Shown piece after piece: positions 14,562-15,371 of a stretch of DNA of 15,371 nucleotides. Made by a program: the position numbers and the translations under genes. Position 1 is the first letter of the stretch, and every line of letters begins with the position of its first letter. The DNA lies in NCBI GenBank assembly GCA_023399355.1, contig JAEWQC010000027.1, positions 1-15,371 of the forward strand, written 5' to 3'. The notes under the pieces were generated by a model. It was not told the origin of the DNA and ran no database searches. It saw only the letters and a program-made list of their open reading frames with translations. This DNA is from Bacillota bacterium (GTDB lineage: Bacteria; Bacillota; Clostridia; Acetivibrionales; DTU013).

Positions 14562-15128
14562 TTGAAACGAAAAACATATAAACGGATAAGACTGATTTTC
14601 CTTTTTCTAATAGCTTCAATAGCAATCATATTCATTTTTGACAATGCTGCTATGAGACTCTATCCCATAAAATACCATGATCTTGTGCAAATGTATTCGA
14701 AGGAATATGAACTGGATCCTTTGCTTGTTTTTGCAATTATAAAAGTCGAAAGCAACTTTGCACCAGGTGCTGTTTCCCCAAAAAATGCCAGGGGCCTCAT
14801 GCAGATTACCGAAAAAACAGGGAAGTGGGGTGCACAGAGGCTGGATATTGCCAATTATAACAGCAGCATGTTGTATACCCCCGAAACTAACATACGCATT
14901 GGTTGCTGGTATTTGTCAACGCTTTATGATGAATTTGGCAAAACAGATCTCGTACTTGCTGCATATAACGGAGGCAGCGGAAATGTCAGCCAATGGCTTT
15001 CAAACAGCCGTTACAGCGCTTCCGGCACGAGTCTGGATATGATTCCTTTCAAAGAAACGGAGTTCTATCTGAAAAAGGTAAAAAATAGCTATAAAATATA
15101 TAAAAAGCTTTACGAAAACCAATTTTAA
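14562..15128 (+). CDS. membrane-anchored lytic murein transglycosylase (SLT domain)
   Basis: TTG start at 14562, with GGGAGGG ending four bases upstream and overlapping the coaE stop; 188 residues. A basic N-terminus and one hydrophobic segment (about residues 10-27) make a signal anchor or uncleaved signal peptide, placing the enzyme outside the membrane. The SLT domain follows: ELDPLLVFAIIKVESNF with the catalytic glutamate at residue 63, SPKNARGLMQITEKTG, ETNIRIGCWYLSTLY and VLAAYNGGSGNVSQWL. It cleaves the glycan backbone of peptidoglycan, forming 1,6-anhydro ends, probably for wall remodelling. Its size and layout match the short Firmicutes transglycosylases often encoded next to coaE. 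No terminator lies between it and coaE, and none is visible before the next gene. Confidence 0.93.
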   Translation: MKRKTYKRIRLIFLFLIASIAIIFIFDNAAMRLYPIKYHDLVQMYSKEYELDPLLVFAIIKVESNFAPGAVSPKNARGLMQITEKTGKWGAQRLDIANYNSSMLYTPETNIRIGCWYLSTLYDEFGKTDLVLAAYNGGSGNVSQWLSNSRYSASGTSLDMIPFKETEFYLKKVKNSYKIYKKLYENQF

Positions 15129-15188
15129 TGGTATTTTTATACTATGGATCTTATAAAAAATTAATCGATTATTATTGGAGGACAGAGT

Positions 15189-15371
15189 ATGAGCGCAGAT
15201 ATTTTACTGGAAAGAGACATGCTTTATCCAACCAGCAACGGTATAGAATTCGGAAGTATTCACATTCAGGTGTTCAGTCCTGATCAATATGCAAGAGTGC
15301 CTTTGGTCATAGAAAGTAAATCAGGCGATTCTCCATTAAAGAACATTGATGCCATAGTCAGAATCATGCAA
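15189..15371 (+). CDS. start of an unidentified gene, cut by the window edge
   Basis: GGAGG lies seven bases before the ATG, and the frame is open to the window end (61 codons). The visible part, MSADILLERDMLYPTSNGIE and then FGSIHIQVFSPDQYARVPLV, looks soluble and strand-rich, without signal peptide or membrane segment. I do not recognise the family. It lies 60 bases after the transglycosylase gene with no terminator between, so it may belong to the same operon. Confidence 0.75.
   Translation, partial: MSADILLERDMLYPTSNGIEFGSIHIQVFSPDQYARVPLVIESKSGDSPLKNIDAIVRIMQ

Noticed and set aside
1..15371. tRNA or rRNA genes
   Set aside because: I saw no cloverleaf with a GTTCRA loop and no rRNA-conserved segments on either strand.

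Overview
The window looks like chromosome from a low-GC Gram-positive bacterium of the class Clostridia (Ruminiclostridium/Clostridium-like; family-level impression only). The reasons are strong AGGAGG-type ribosome binding sites, frequent TTG starts, a DNA polymerase I whose proofreading residues are lost, an ECF sigma/zf-HC2 anti-sigma pair, and AT-rich accessory DNA full of serine recombinases.

Positions 1 to about 9050 are accessory DNA. A coiled-coil protein gene (10-648, possibly cut by the window edge) is followed 22 bases later by a decayed Tn3-family transposon (671-1398). It keeps both terminal inverted repeats, a broken resolvase gene fused to the last ~39 codons of the transposase gene, and a res-like site. 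A second, inverted Tn3 transposase-proximal end lies at 3117-3262. Between the two remnants sits a small cassette with its own promoter and terminator: a 74-residue membrane protein and a secreted, beta-rich 261-residue protein. Next come a secreted WG-repeat protein (3809-5143) and an intact 188-residue resolvase with an operator/res-like promoter region (5361-6057). An AT-rich spacer then leads to a GC-elevated, hairpin-rich, apparently non-coding stretch with its own promoter and a possible terminator (6614-7109). This is the best candidate for something undescribed. It lies just upstream of a translationally coupled pair, a 66-residue protein and a large serine recombinase (7183-9017).

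From about 9100 to the end the DNA is higher in GC and looks like conserved chromosome. It holds an ECF sigma factor and its membrane anti-sigma factor (9150-11073), a terminator, and then a close-packed set: polA, coaE, a membrane-anchored lytic transglycosylase and the start of one more gene. The sigma/anti-sigma pair probably handles an envelope signal. polA-coaE-transglycosylase has gaps of 10-16 bases and no terminator, so it is probably one transcript.

Three different serine recombinases and two Tn3 remnants within 9 kb mark this as an insertion hot spot beside the sigma/polA region. All family assignments are from reading motifs by eye; no database search was possible.
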